From the NCBI GenBank assembly GCA_015350385.1, contig WNKI01000005.1:758266-822265 (forward strand): a DNA stretch of 64,000 bases. Direction: 5' to 3'. Shown here one piece after another: positions 12,289 to 21,073 of this stretch. The stretch is from Aculops lycopersici. Taxonomy: Eukaryota; Arthropoda; Arachnida; Trombidiformes; Eriophyidae. Made by a program: the position numbers and the translations under genes. Below the pieces are notes generated by a model. The model was given only the letters and a program-made list of their open reading frames with translations. It made no database searches and was not told the origin of the DNA. Positions within the stretch are counted from its first letter, which is position 1, and every line of letters starts with the position of its first letter.

Positions 12289-15200
12289 TTACTTCTCATT
12301 CTCCTGTTGTTGCTGCTGCTGAAAAACTCGATCGCCTGAGCAAACCATCTTGAAAACCTTGAAAGCATCGACAGTGTTTATAAAACTACACTTAAGCGCG
12401 TAGTTAACCTCATCGAGACATTCCTTGTAAAGATCTAGCGTATCCTCTTCAGGTGTTTGGATATTTGTCTCTAGATTGGTATTGTCGAATAAGTAGCGCA
12501 TGTGGCACAATTGCAAATCCATCTTCCTATCGTCCATCTCAGGTGAAAGGCCACTCTTGCAATTGGGGCAAAGTGGCTGATTAGTCGCGGTCATGGGACC
12601 TAAAATGTTTTGGCTCACATAGTCACAGGCTGAGTTTTCACAATAAAATTTGCTACAATACAACTCAATGGTTAATCTTCTGATTAGAGCAATTATTTGG
12701 GCTACAACCTTGCCAGAGTACATAGCGTAGCGGACATTGCATTGTGGACACAAGCTTAAACTTAGTTCCTTCTTTTTGTTTTTGTTTTCCCTAACCCTTT
12801 CTCTAAAACTATCGGGTAGATTACAGTTGGGACATAGGATAGTGAGTGGCGGGCAGGAGTCGTATCTCGAGGCGCCTTTGGAAACTAGCTGATCGCGACG
12901 ATTTGTAACCGTGTCCTCGCGGCGGATATGCAAAGACTGGCACTTTTCAATGCCCAACATCTCGGCCAGAGCATAGGCATTGGTTGTGGGTAGCTTCTCG
13001 CAAATTCTCATCATAACTGGATGAATCTGCTGACATAGATAATACTCGGTGTCGATCTCGAGGTTTGGGTCGGACGCTAGCTCGGCAATGGTATAGGCGC
13101 GTTGATTTGCGGAAGCTTGCTCTTTTTGGCTACCATCTAAACAGATGACATACTCTACCGTATGACCGGCTCGCAATTTCTTGTTGAATTTCTGATTGTG
13201 TCGTAACGCCAAGGCAACATGACCCAGGCCCTTAGTGTCACGATATTCCTCGGGGTTTCTATTAAGCTGCTTACTAATCAAAAATTTCTCCGGACTCACC
13301 TCGCCGCTAGCCACCTGAGCGCCTAACTCCTTGAGGTAATTATGTATCTCGTTGACTATATCTAAAATATCCTTATCACTCTCGAGTATCATAGACAGAA
13401 CTCGCTCACCAGCCTCCTTTGCAATTATAGCTCTATCACGACGAACAGTGTCAAGACCCTTGGTCTCAACTTTCTTTACTATCTCGCCCGTAGGTCTCTT
13501 CTCAATTATGGCGCCGGCGTAGTTCTTCTTCTTTAGCAATAATAGAGGTCTAAATACTCCATCAATATCAATCTCTAGTAACCTAAAGGTTTTGTTGATC
13601 TCACTCTTGATCATGGTGCCTCTATTTATAACTTCGTCGTAATCCACAATCTTGGTGTCAATCATCAAGGAGTCTGTATCACCATAGATGACCTCATAGC
13701 CAAGTTTCTCTACCATACCCTTGGTGCTCATCAGAATCTCGCGACCCTTGAAAGTGACCAAAGAGGCCAGGTGCTTGGCATAAAATCGGCAATGTTCAAA
13801 ACCAAGACAACCATACATGGAGTTTGCGGTCAACTTTAAAGCCTTCTGCTCAATATCCAACATGATCTTTTGGGATGCCACTTGAGTTTCAGCCAGCTGA
13901 CGCTTAACTCTCCTTCTGCCATCAACAAGTTTCTTTAATTGGGCAGGCAAGATTCCAGTTTCAACTGAATCCTCAGGTACACTGGCTATAATTTCAGCTC
14001 CATTTGCTTCACTTCCAGCTGGTTGCTCTGGTACTTTAACTGTTGAGAAACAAATGTTGAACTCCTGAATAATAGATGGGTAGAGGGAGTTGAAGTCCAT
14101 CAAAAGAACACAATTGTCATAATAACCAGTTTTTGGCTCCAAAACCAAACCACCGGCGTAGGCCGCTTTTCTCCTAACCGGCGCCAGCTCCCCATCGACG
14201 GCACCGTTGCCATTCAAACCTTTTCCCTTCATTTGGGTCTTGCTAGTTTGTCTCTCTGGACAGATGTAATTTTCTTCATGGAACGCATGTAGCAATAAGT
14301 AGTCGTTTCTTTCACTTCTTCCACCCAAGAGAGTTCTCGATAAAACTCCACCAGTAATATTGGTGATCTTCAGAGCTAATGGAATAACATTAAGCTCAAC
14401 TAGAATGCTAAATATGTAATCAGTATCATCCCAAGTTGCGTCAATCAATCTTATCAAGGCATCAGAGGTCTTGTATGACTCCACCAGTGTTTCTTGCGTA
14501 TATTCGATTCGATTTGCGTTCAGTACCTTCGAAGCTAACTCGGTTAGGTCATAACTTCTTGCATGAATTAATTCCTTTGCAGAAATTTCCAAATCACACA
14601 CAATCCTACCCGAAAAGCAGGATCTGATAGCATATTTAGTTTGGGGAAACTCTGATCTTGGAAATCTACCTAACTTGTGCCAGCCAGATACTTTGTTGTC
14701 TTTAAATCTAGCTAGTATTGTTTCGTAATCGCAGGACAATTGCTCGTGACCAATTAATATGTCGGGATCTAATCTCTCGATTCGTTCGATGAAGGCAATC
14801 AACAGGTCTCGCTCGTTCTCGAATAGCTCGAATTTGGTCTTTCTGTATGTCCTCAAACAAGCTGTTATGTCATATGGTAACCTGAGATTCTTATTTGCAG
14901 CACCAGGCTTAGCAAACAACACGAAATGTTGCGATGCTTTATTAGTCCTGGTTAGACATTCGTCTAGTTTCATGCAAGTGTTAACCATGCAACTTATTGC
15001 CACAATCTCATTCTTTTTAGTATTTGGATTCGTGTATATGCGCATTGATGAGGCAAAGGCGCAAAAGTAGGGGGTGCCTAGAGGTTCAGGTTTATCCTCG
15101 ACCTGGATGTTATTGTAATTGCTTAAGATCAATTCTCGTCTGGTATGTGTCAACTTGCCACCAACTGGCTCGCTTGGCTCTATCAATCTCAACCAAGATG

Positions 15201-16110
15201 GACCACGAAGTTTGAGATCAAGAATGACTTTTTCCATGGGTGTCTGTTCGCTATTTAGTGTATGCGAGAAGGTTTCTCCTTTCAGGCCACTAGGTAATAT
15301 GTGTTGACTTGATGGGTAATCGATTTTGACATAATCAGCTAGTTGAGGAACATTTGAGTCAGATGAGAAAGCATACTTCTTGGTAACTTTCTCGCAGGTG
15401 AATTCCTTAATATGGTAACGTTTCGCCATGATAACTGAGAATTCCTGAACAACTTCCTCATATTTGCAATCTGGTTTGATCAATAGGTAGACAGTGCGCT
15501 TAATATTCTTGACTACTACACAGGATGAAACATATCGAGTTCTAACCTTGCCATCCTTGTCTGTTTCCTTGACTGGAAGCCTACCAAACAGATAGACAAC
15601 ACCCGGCCATTTGTTTGTGTCCTCGATACAATCAAACCAATAGTAGTGTATATACTCTCTCCCATCGTCCAACTTGTGGAATTCAACATCTTTCCTTAGG
15701 TCGTCACTTAGAGTTGGTGCCTCTGGAAAGGGATCATTGTCTATGGTGTCCTCTTGGGTGGCCATTTGCTCAAAGATCGGGTCAACCCTTCGTCTATTTT
15801 GTGCATTCTCAACATCCTCGGGTCTCAAGACTGGAACTGGCAGGTTTTTGCTTATCTCGGCCTCCTGGAAACTATCCTCCATATCATCTGGCCAACTCTC
15901 GGCCATTGGAGGTGGCGAGTCAGGTTCTAGTCTAGCCCGTTTCTTAGCTGAGGTAGTCTTCTGTGTTGACTTCTTTGCGACTTGAGGCGATCCCTTAGTT
16001 GCTGGGACATCGAGTAGCATTGATGCCAGGACATCGTCCTCCTCGAAGCTAGATACATTCGATGAGCGTTTCTTCTTCTTCGAGCTCTTTATTCCCCGAT
16101 AGATATCCAT
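12289..16110 (-). CDS. POLA1: DNA polymerase alpha catalytic subunit
   Basis: This is a single open frame of 1273 residues encoding a family B polymerase, the catalytic subunit of the polymerase alpha-primase complex that extends primers at replication origins and lagging strands. The polymerase motifs are intact: DFNSLYPSI from Asp672, KLTANSMYG from Lys759, and YGDTDS at 809-814 with the two metal-binding Asp. The exonuclease-like domain upstream (about 340-620) is present, but I did not see clear catalytic acidic residues, as expected for alpha. The C-terminal Cys clusters that bind the B subunit and metal are visible (CPNC near 1085, CPQC near 1110, CPNC at 1181-1184). It is shorter than the human protein (1462), mainly at the N-terminus. 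The first Met follows a short AT-rich leader; a possible 5' UTR intron donor (CAG/GTAA) lies near 16198. No introns interrupt the CDS. Confidence 0.96.
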   Translation of the reverse strand: MDIYRGIKSSKKKKRSSNVSSFEEDDVLASMLLDVPATKGSPQVAKKSTQKTTSAKKRARLEPDSPPPMAESWPDDMEDSFQEAEISKNLPVPVLRPEDVENAQNRRRVDPIFEQMATQEDTIDNDPFPEAPTLSDDLRKDVEFHKLDDGREYIHYYWFDCIEDTNKWPGVVYLFGRLPVKETDKDGKVRTRYVSSCVVVKNIKRTVYLLIKPDCKYEEVVQEFSVIMAKRYHIKEFTCEKVTKKYAFSSDSNVPQLADYVKIDYPSSQHILPSGLKGETFSHTLNSEQTPMEKVILDLKLRGPSWLRLIEPSEPVGGKLTHTRRELILSNYNNIQVEDKPEPLGTPYFCAFASSMRIYTNPNTKKNEIVAISCMVNTCMKLDECLTRTNKASQHFVLFAKPGAANKNLRLPYDITACLRTYRKTKFELFENERDLLIAFIERIERLDPDILIGHEQLSCDYETILARFKDNKVSGWHKLGRFPRSEFPQTKYAIRSCFSGRIVCDLEISAKELIHARSYDLTELASKVLNANRIEYTQETLVESYKTSDALIRLIDATWDDTDYIFSILVELNVIPLALKITNITGGVLSRTLLGGRSERNDYLLLHAFHEENYICPERQTSKTQMKGKGLNGNGAVDGELAPVRRKAAYAGGLVLEPKTGYYDNCVLLMDFNSLYPSIIQEFNICFSTVKVPEQPAGSEANGAEIIASVPEDSVETGILPAQLKKLVDGRRRVKRQLAETQVASQKIMLDIEQKALKLTANSMYGCLGFEHCRFYAKHLASLVTFKGREILMSTKGMVEKLGYEVIYGDTDSLMIDTKIVDYDEVINRGTMIKSEINKTFRLLEIDIDGVFRPLLLLKKKNYAGAIIEKRPTGEIVKKVETKGLDTVRRDRAIIAKEAGERVLSMILESDKDILDIVNEIHNYLKELGAQVASGEVSPEKFLISKQLNRNPEEYRDTKGLGHVALALRHNQKFNKKLRAGHTVEYVICLDGSQKEQASANQRAYTIAELASDPNLEIDTEYYLCQQIHPVMMRICEKLPTTNAYALAEMLGIEKCQSLHIRREDTVTNRRDQLVSKGASRYDSCPPLTILCPNCNLPDSFRERVRENKNKKKELSLSLCPQCNVRYAMYSGKVVAQIIALIRRLTIELYCSKFYCENSACDYVSQNILGPMTATNQPLCPNCKSGLSPEMDDRKMDLQLCHMRYLFDNTNLETNIQTPEEDTLDLYKECLDEVNYALKCSFINTVDAFKVFKMVCSGDRVFQQQQQQENEK

Positions 16111-16836
16111 GTTGAATGAGTTGATGATTAAGAAAAATAATTAAAACTACTTTTTGTTGATTGGTGATTAAAAATTAAAAAGAGTCAATAGAGTTACCTG
16201 TAGAGTGGAGTAGGTGCACTAAACAACAAAACAGCGACAAGCAAAACTTTCTACCACAACAAATACGTGTGAATTGGAACAAAGTCCAGTCATGCTCGTG
16301 TTCGCGCCCAAACTTGGCTGCTTATTTCTCGCAACAGATGGCAGACGTTTAAATCTAATAAATTAGTTCCGAGTTTGCCACAAGAGGCGCCACTCTTTAT
16401 GATTGTTTACAGAACTTATCCTGAGTATCAACTCACCGTTCACAAACTGGATAAGACTTTTCGATTGCACAAGCAAAATGATATAAAAAAAGTTTTCCTG
16501 CTCCTATGAGGAAACATGTCGCTATTCAGCCGCTTGATCTAAAACTAAAGTCATGACATGACAATTTGCCAATTCTCATTGATTCATGTTTCCTTGATAG
16601 ATATTATCTTATTGTCAGCTTCATACAGTATTATTCGCTAACACGTTTGCACGACTTGTTGCCATCTTAAAATCCATCACAAATCTACCCTTTCATGCTA
16701 TCAAAATAATATCAACTCTGTCCATTGTTTCACCGATTGACAACATCAGCAGTGTCCATAATTCAAGCCACAAAACTTCATAACAAATCAACCTTAGACT
16801 CCGGCGAAATAACGAGGGATAAATAAAACAGAAATC
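16111..16836. promoter_or_regulatory. Divergent promoter region POLA1 / APEH
   Basis: 726 bases separate the start codons of two divergent single-exon genes, so both promoters should lie here. A GTTCGCGCC element (16300-16308) resembles an E2F site in imperfect form. E2F control of polymerase alpha is known in animals; the site itself is inference. No open frame is supported. Confidence 0.5.
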
Positions 16837-19089
16837 ATGACGTCGCTAACATCTGAACTCTCGACTGGTGATGGAAGAACTTTGACAGTTGGGGATTTGA
16901 CACAAATATATAGAGATGGCGTCAGCTTGTCGACTCCGAGTAATGGAAAGATTCAGCGTTTAGGTGAAAATGAATTCAGTTTGACCAATAAGTTCAACAC
17001 AATTGATTGTGACACTCTAGAGTCAATCAAAAACTTGAAAGTTTATTCCCTGACGACCAAAACAATTGAGGGTATTGGTAGATGCATCGAATCTGTTAGG
17101 TGTGTTTCAGATGCGCATGAGGTTGCTGAGGTTATGTCTGTCACCTCGGACAATGGACGCTTCATGGCAAGAATCAAAGTACCCTCAGGTGGTGCTGGCG
17201 GTGGCGGCGGTATCGAGTCGGGGTCCGAGAAGCGTCAATTGCTGGAAATTTGGGATCGAGACCGGCACCTGAAAACCCTCGATATTAATGACATCAAGGT
17301 CCATGGACTCATCAATACTGACAGCAGTTTTGGTAGTTTTGTTTGGTCGAAGCATGGAGCTCAAGACAAGTTATTGTATGTTTGCCACGCCAAGAAGCCC
17401 AAGTGCATTTCGTTCTTCAAAGACTCGGCCTCATTGAACGACGAAGCTGTAGGTGAAAAGAAAGCCAAAGAGCAGGAGGCCGAATCGGGATCAACAGGTG
17501 TCAAGAGAGGCGAGGAGTACGTGCGCCGAGAGGATTGGGGTGAGTGTCTAACTGGAATTGAGCATACGATGGTTGGTATCTTGGATGTCGGTAACAACAT
17601 GAAGATAACCACAATTGATATCGAGGGTCACAGTGTTGCGAACCCCCAATGGTTGGACAATGGAACCAAAATTGTCTCGGTAGCTTATGCGGAAAATCCG
17701 CGTAGATTAGGATTGATTTATTGCAATAATAGACCAAGCAAGCTCATGGTGCACGAGTGGCAGACTCAAAAGATGTTATTCGAGTTTGTAAGTGAAAAGG
17801 ATTGTTATCATAGTCCTAGAGCGAGTAATGAGGGAACTAAATTCATTTACCTAATGAATCCAGTATATGGACCGCATAGGCACGCAGTCTCGTTGAATAT
17901 ATGCGATATTAGAACCGGTACGAATACCTGCCTTCTTGCTGAGCAATTCATTGAAAACTTACCCGAGAGACCATTCACCTCAGACGATAATAGTATTCTA
18001 TTCACCAAGGGCGATCATCTATTTCAACACATGTGCTTGTACAATATAGAGCGAGCAAAGTTGATTCCAATCAAGTTTCCAACCACTGGCATGTCAATCT
18101 ACGACTTCCGTCACGACATTGTCTTAGCATCCGGATCCGAGGTGAATGCAACACCAACTCTCTTTGTTGCTGTCATCAACCCCAAAGAAACTGGCGATGT
18201 CGTCGCCTGGCATCAAATTCAGGATTGTATTCACCTTGACGAGGTAGAATACGAGACGTTTACGATTCCTATCGAAGGTCAATCGGACACTTTAAGCGCT
18301 ATACTAGTAAAGCCTGTATTATCGGTCTTGCGAGATAAATTTCCTGGTAGGGGTGCAATCCAAGGATCAATTGATGAAAATAATTTACCTACGGTTGTTG
18401 TGGTTCATGGTGGACCGCATTCAAATTTTGAGCTATACTACATGCATCTGCTCATATTCTATGCCAGACTTGGGCTAAAAACAATTCTAATCAACTATAG
18501 AGGATCAACAGGTGTAAACGAGGAGTATGTTCAAAGTTTATCCGGTAAAGTGGGTCATGTTGATGTCGAAGATTGTCTGACCGTCATCAGGTATTTCGTT
18601 AAGAAGGGAAAGATAGATCCAACAAAGCTTGTCATTCAAGGCGGCTCGCACGGGGGATTCCTTTCGTGCCACCTATCTTGCCAAGACGAGTTCAAATTTA
18701 CTAGTGCGGTGATACGTAATCCGGTAGTTGATATATCATCAATGCATACCACAAGTGACATACCAGACTGGTCTTACTCAGTCACTTTCGGACACAAGAA
18801 CTTTGATCACAGCTGGATGCCTACTGGTCAAGACCTCATCAAAATGTACGAATGCTCACCCATGTCCAAATTCAACAAAGCTTATGTTCCCACATTGATG
18901 CTACTAGGTAGCAAAGACCAACGCGTGAAGATGTATCAAGGCGAAAGATGGATCGAGCTGCTCCGGGCCCAAGGTATTGAAACATTATGCAAAGTATATC
19001 CTGATAATCATAGTTTATCCAAGCCCGCTGTGGCAGCTGATGGTAATATGACAGCAGCAATATGGATACTAGAGCATTTACCGAATTAG
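16837..19089 (+). CDS. APEH: Acylaminoacyl-peptidase (acylamino-acid-releasing enzyme)
   Basis: A single open frame of 750 residues (human APEH 732). It is a prolyl-oligopeptidase-family serine hydrolase that removes N-acylated amino acids from blocked peptides in the cytosol. The N-terminal two thirds form the expected beta-propeller region. The C-terminal alpha/beta-hydrolase domain begins near residue 510 and carries HGGPH for the oxyanion region, the nucleophile elbow GGSHGGF with Ser604, Asp694 in GSKDQRV and His725 in PDNHSLS. The spacing of this triad matches the family. Long matches to APEH include NYRGSTG, GKVGHVDVEDC and SDIPDW. A Gly-rich loop (near 130) and a charged insertion (200-230) are lineage-specific. 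It is divergent from POLA1 and convergent with the PAPSS pseudogene. Confidence 0.95.
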   Translation: MTSLTSELSTGDGRTLTVGDLTQIYRDGVSLSTPSNGKIQRLGENEFSLTNKFNTIDCDTLESIKNLKVYSLTTKTIEGIGRCIESVRCVSDAHEVAEVMSVTSDNGRFMARIKVPSGGAGGGGGIESGSEKRQLLEIWDRDRHLKTLDINDIKVHGLINTDSSFGSFVWSKHGAQDKLLYVCHAKKPKCISFFKDSASLNDEAVGEKKAKEQEAESGSTGVKRGEEYVRREDWGECLTGIEHTMVGILDVGNNMKITTIDIEGHSVANPQWLDNGTKIVSVAYAENPRRLGLIYCNNRPSKLMVHEWQTQKMLFEFVSEKDCYHSPRASNEGTKFIYLMNPVYGPHRHAVSLNICDIRTGTNTCLLAEQFIENLPERPFTSDDNSILFTKGDHLFQHMCLYNIERAKLIPIKFPTTGMSIYDFRHDIVLASGSEVNATPTLFVAVINPKETGDVVAWHQIQDCIHLDEVEYETFTIPIEGQSDTLSAILVKPVLSVLRDKFPGRGAIQGSIDENNLPTVVVVHGGPHSNFELYYMHLLIFYARLGLKTILINYRGSTGVNEEYVQSLSGKVGHVDVEDCLTVIRYFVKKGKIDPTKLVIQGGSHGGFLSCHLSCQDEFKFTSAVIRNPVVDISSMHTTSDIPDWSYSVTFGHKNFDHSWMPTGQDLIKMYECSPMSKFNKAYVPTLMLLGSKDQRVKMYQGERWIELLRAQGIETLCKVYPDNHSLSKPAVAADGNMTAAIWILEHLPN

Positions 19090-19206
19090 GAACTTACATC
19101 ACATCAACACCAAACAGTATAATCAGGCTTTTGTCACGCTATTATTGTTTTCACAAAGTTGCTTTTATTTGTAGGAATCTTGTTGATTTTCTTTCAAACT
19201 TTTGTA

Positions 19207-20690
19207 TCAGTTTGATAAGACGGCCCAAGCCTTCGGATTCATAAATACCTCAGGTGGATTTTGACCGTCAAGTGCCATCTGCCGCATTCGCGAACCTGAA
19301 ATGTGCTCATAGTCCTCAGCTTTCGAATCTAGGGTCAAAAACTCCATCTTGTTTTCTTTTCTATTTAACGCGGCGACTCGGAAGGGTAGTATATTGAGAC
19401 AATGGAGTCCAGGAGTCACAACCAGCACCTTTGCTCCATGAGTAGCGTTCGCGCTTCAGATCGGATGGATCTTTGACACCTGCCGGATCTCTACCAACTA
19501 TATAGTGGTCGACTCCGGCCTTAATGCGACCCTTTGCGAGCCACTGCACCTCTGTGGGTCCGGCATAGGACATGGGGACGGGAAAGATGGACAGTATGGT
19601 TCTCTGTTTGTCTAGCACATCCTCATCCAGAAGAACTTGATATTGTTCCATTCGGACGCCGAGAGGAACATCGTCATCTATTGTCCAACCTTCAATTGGG
19701 TGTAAAAGAAAGGTTGTCATAGGTGGACTTGAGTTTTTGATAAGTCTCATTGACAAGTAGAACGTGACCATTGTGAAGTGGATCTTTGAGTTGAAATACA
19801 AATACGGCATCAAATTTCATTAGTACAAGTTCCCTTCGGATTTCCTGAGGCGTCAGTCGATAGTTATAGAGTCCATCCTTAGTAAGAATTTTCTCAAATA
19901 ATTGAATCCTGCCACCAAGTAGCCAATTCTTTTTGCTCTCTAAAATCGTCTTGATACTGGGATGTCCAGCATCAACTGACCCAAATGTTCTAACGCATCC
20001 CTCGACTTTGCGATCCTCGTAAACCTCAATGTCGTTGAGCAATCCAATATGTAACCCTTTGAATGTGAGACAGACCATCTCGAAACCGCGCATCTTAGCC
20101 TTGGTATCGTCGTCGACTGGCAAAACAACTGGAATTGATTGACTATGTACTATATTTGAGACTGTCAGTGTTTTGAAGTGAATGCATTCCAAGAACTCCT
20201 TCTCTCACATGAATCCCACCAATGAAGTTGTCCAGCCATCGGCCGCGGTTTGTGCCCATTGGAGACTAATATCGTCAAGCTCAACCATCGGCAACGTGCT
20301 ACTAGCCTCCTTCAAGTCAATCTTTTGTGTGATGTGGGTAGGTGCAAATCGACAGGATTCAAGGTGGCCTTTGGGTTCGACTCATGATCTACCAGCCATC
20401 TCATGACTTTGTTTCTACATTCGTGTATAGCATGCAGTTTCGGTAACACGACGAATGTTTTCATGACGATCCTCTTTACTGACGCCCAAGTTTTTATCCA
20501 ATCCTTCCAAGACCATCTCCGTCTAAATGGACGGATGGAATGTTGAATCTATCGAGAAACATTTTTGTATCCTTTGCGATGGTTTCATGCCTGAACCTGA
20601 GAGGCCAGTTAGCCAACGGTGCAACCTTGATGATTTGTAGGCTCGATGAAGATCATGGTGCTTAAGATAATTTGTATTTTGCTGCTATTT
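19207..20690 (-). pseudogene. PAPSS: Bifunctional PAPS synthetase pseudogene (APS kinase + ATP sulfurylase), multiply disrupted
   Basis: Fragments in different minus frames line up along one PAPS synthetase, which normally makes the sulfate donor PAPS from sulfate and ATP. From 20690 down: a kinase start with WLTGLSGSG, where the P-loop Lys-Thr-Thr is not in frame; a shifted frame with PSVHLDGDG; then GLDKNLGVSKEDRHENIRRV. After that roughly 75 residues of the kinase core are missing. The linker resumes in other frames, and an in-frame TGA interrupts GFM-stop-EKEF. The sulfurylase domain then runs in frame (20192-19740), including FQLKDPLHNGH, shifts frame after ETYQK, continues through EGWTIDDDVPL and YAGPTEVQWL to IVGRDPAG, and shifts again before VVTPGL. 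It ends at KAWAVLSN. No introns are seen. With a deletion, nonsense codons and several frameshifts, decay is more likely than sequencing error. Confidence 0.85.
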
Positions 20691-21073
20691 GTTGAATTGA
20701 TCTTTTGTCTTGATCCCACGTCACAAAAATCCATAGAGATCCAGACGGACGACGAAAGACGAATGATTAAAGTTTGTTGCTCTATTCAACTTTTGCTTAA
20801 ACGACGAATAAAAAGACGAATTTGAACACAAAGATGATAAATCAAATTTCGAGATGTAAGATGCTTCGAATGGTCATTCGAACCCCAAACTTTAGAGCGC
20901 TCGTGAGCAGCACGTTGACTTATTTACATGTGCGCTTTCATTTTTTTGTGCAACACCACTTTCCGATAATCCTACCAGAATCCAAACACAATATTATATT
21001 TTAAAAGATAAGATATCCAGCTTATACGCAAAACTCTCTAAAACATCAATTAGATCATATCTGTGATCCCATA
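20691..21073. other. Intergenic region upstream of PUS7
   Basis: An AT-rich stretch between the pseudogene and the PUS7 start. It probably holds the PUS7 promoter. No gene or clear motif is seen. Confidence 0.5.

Noticed and set aside
13000..16000. Plus-strand frames inside POLA1
   Set aside because: Shadows of the polymerase frame; no independent signal.
19207..20690. PAPSS breaks as simple sequencing indels
   Set aside because: Two sulfurylase frameshifts alone could be errors, but the deleted kinase core and nonsense codons are not explained by small indels.
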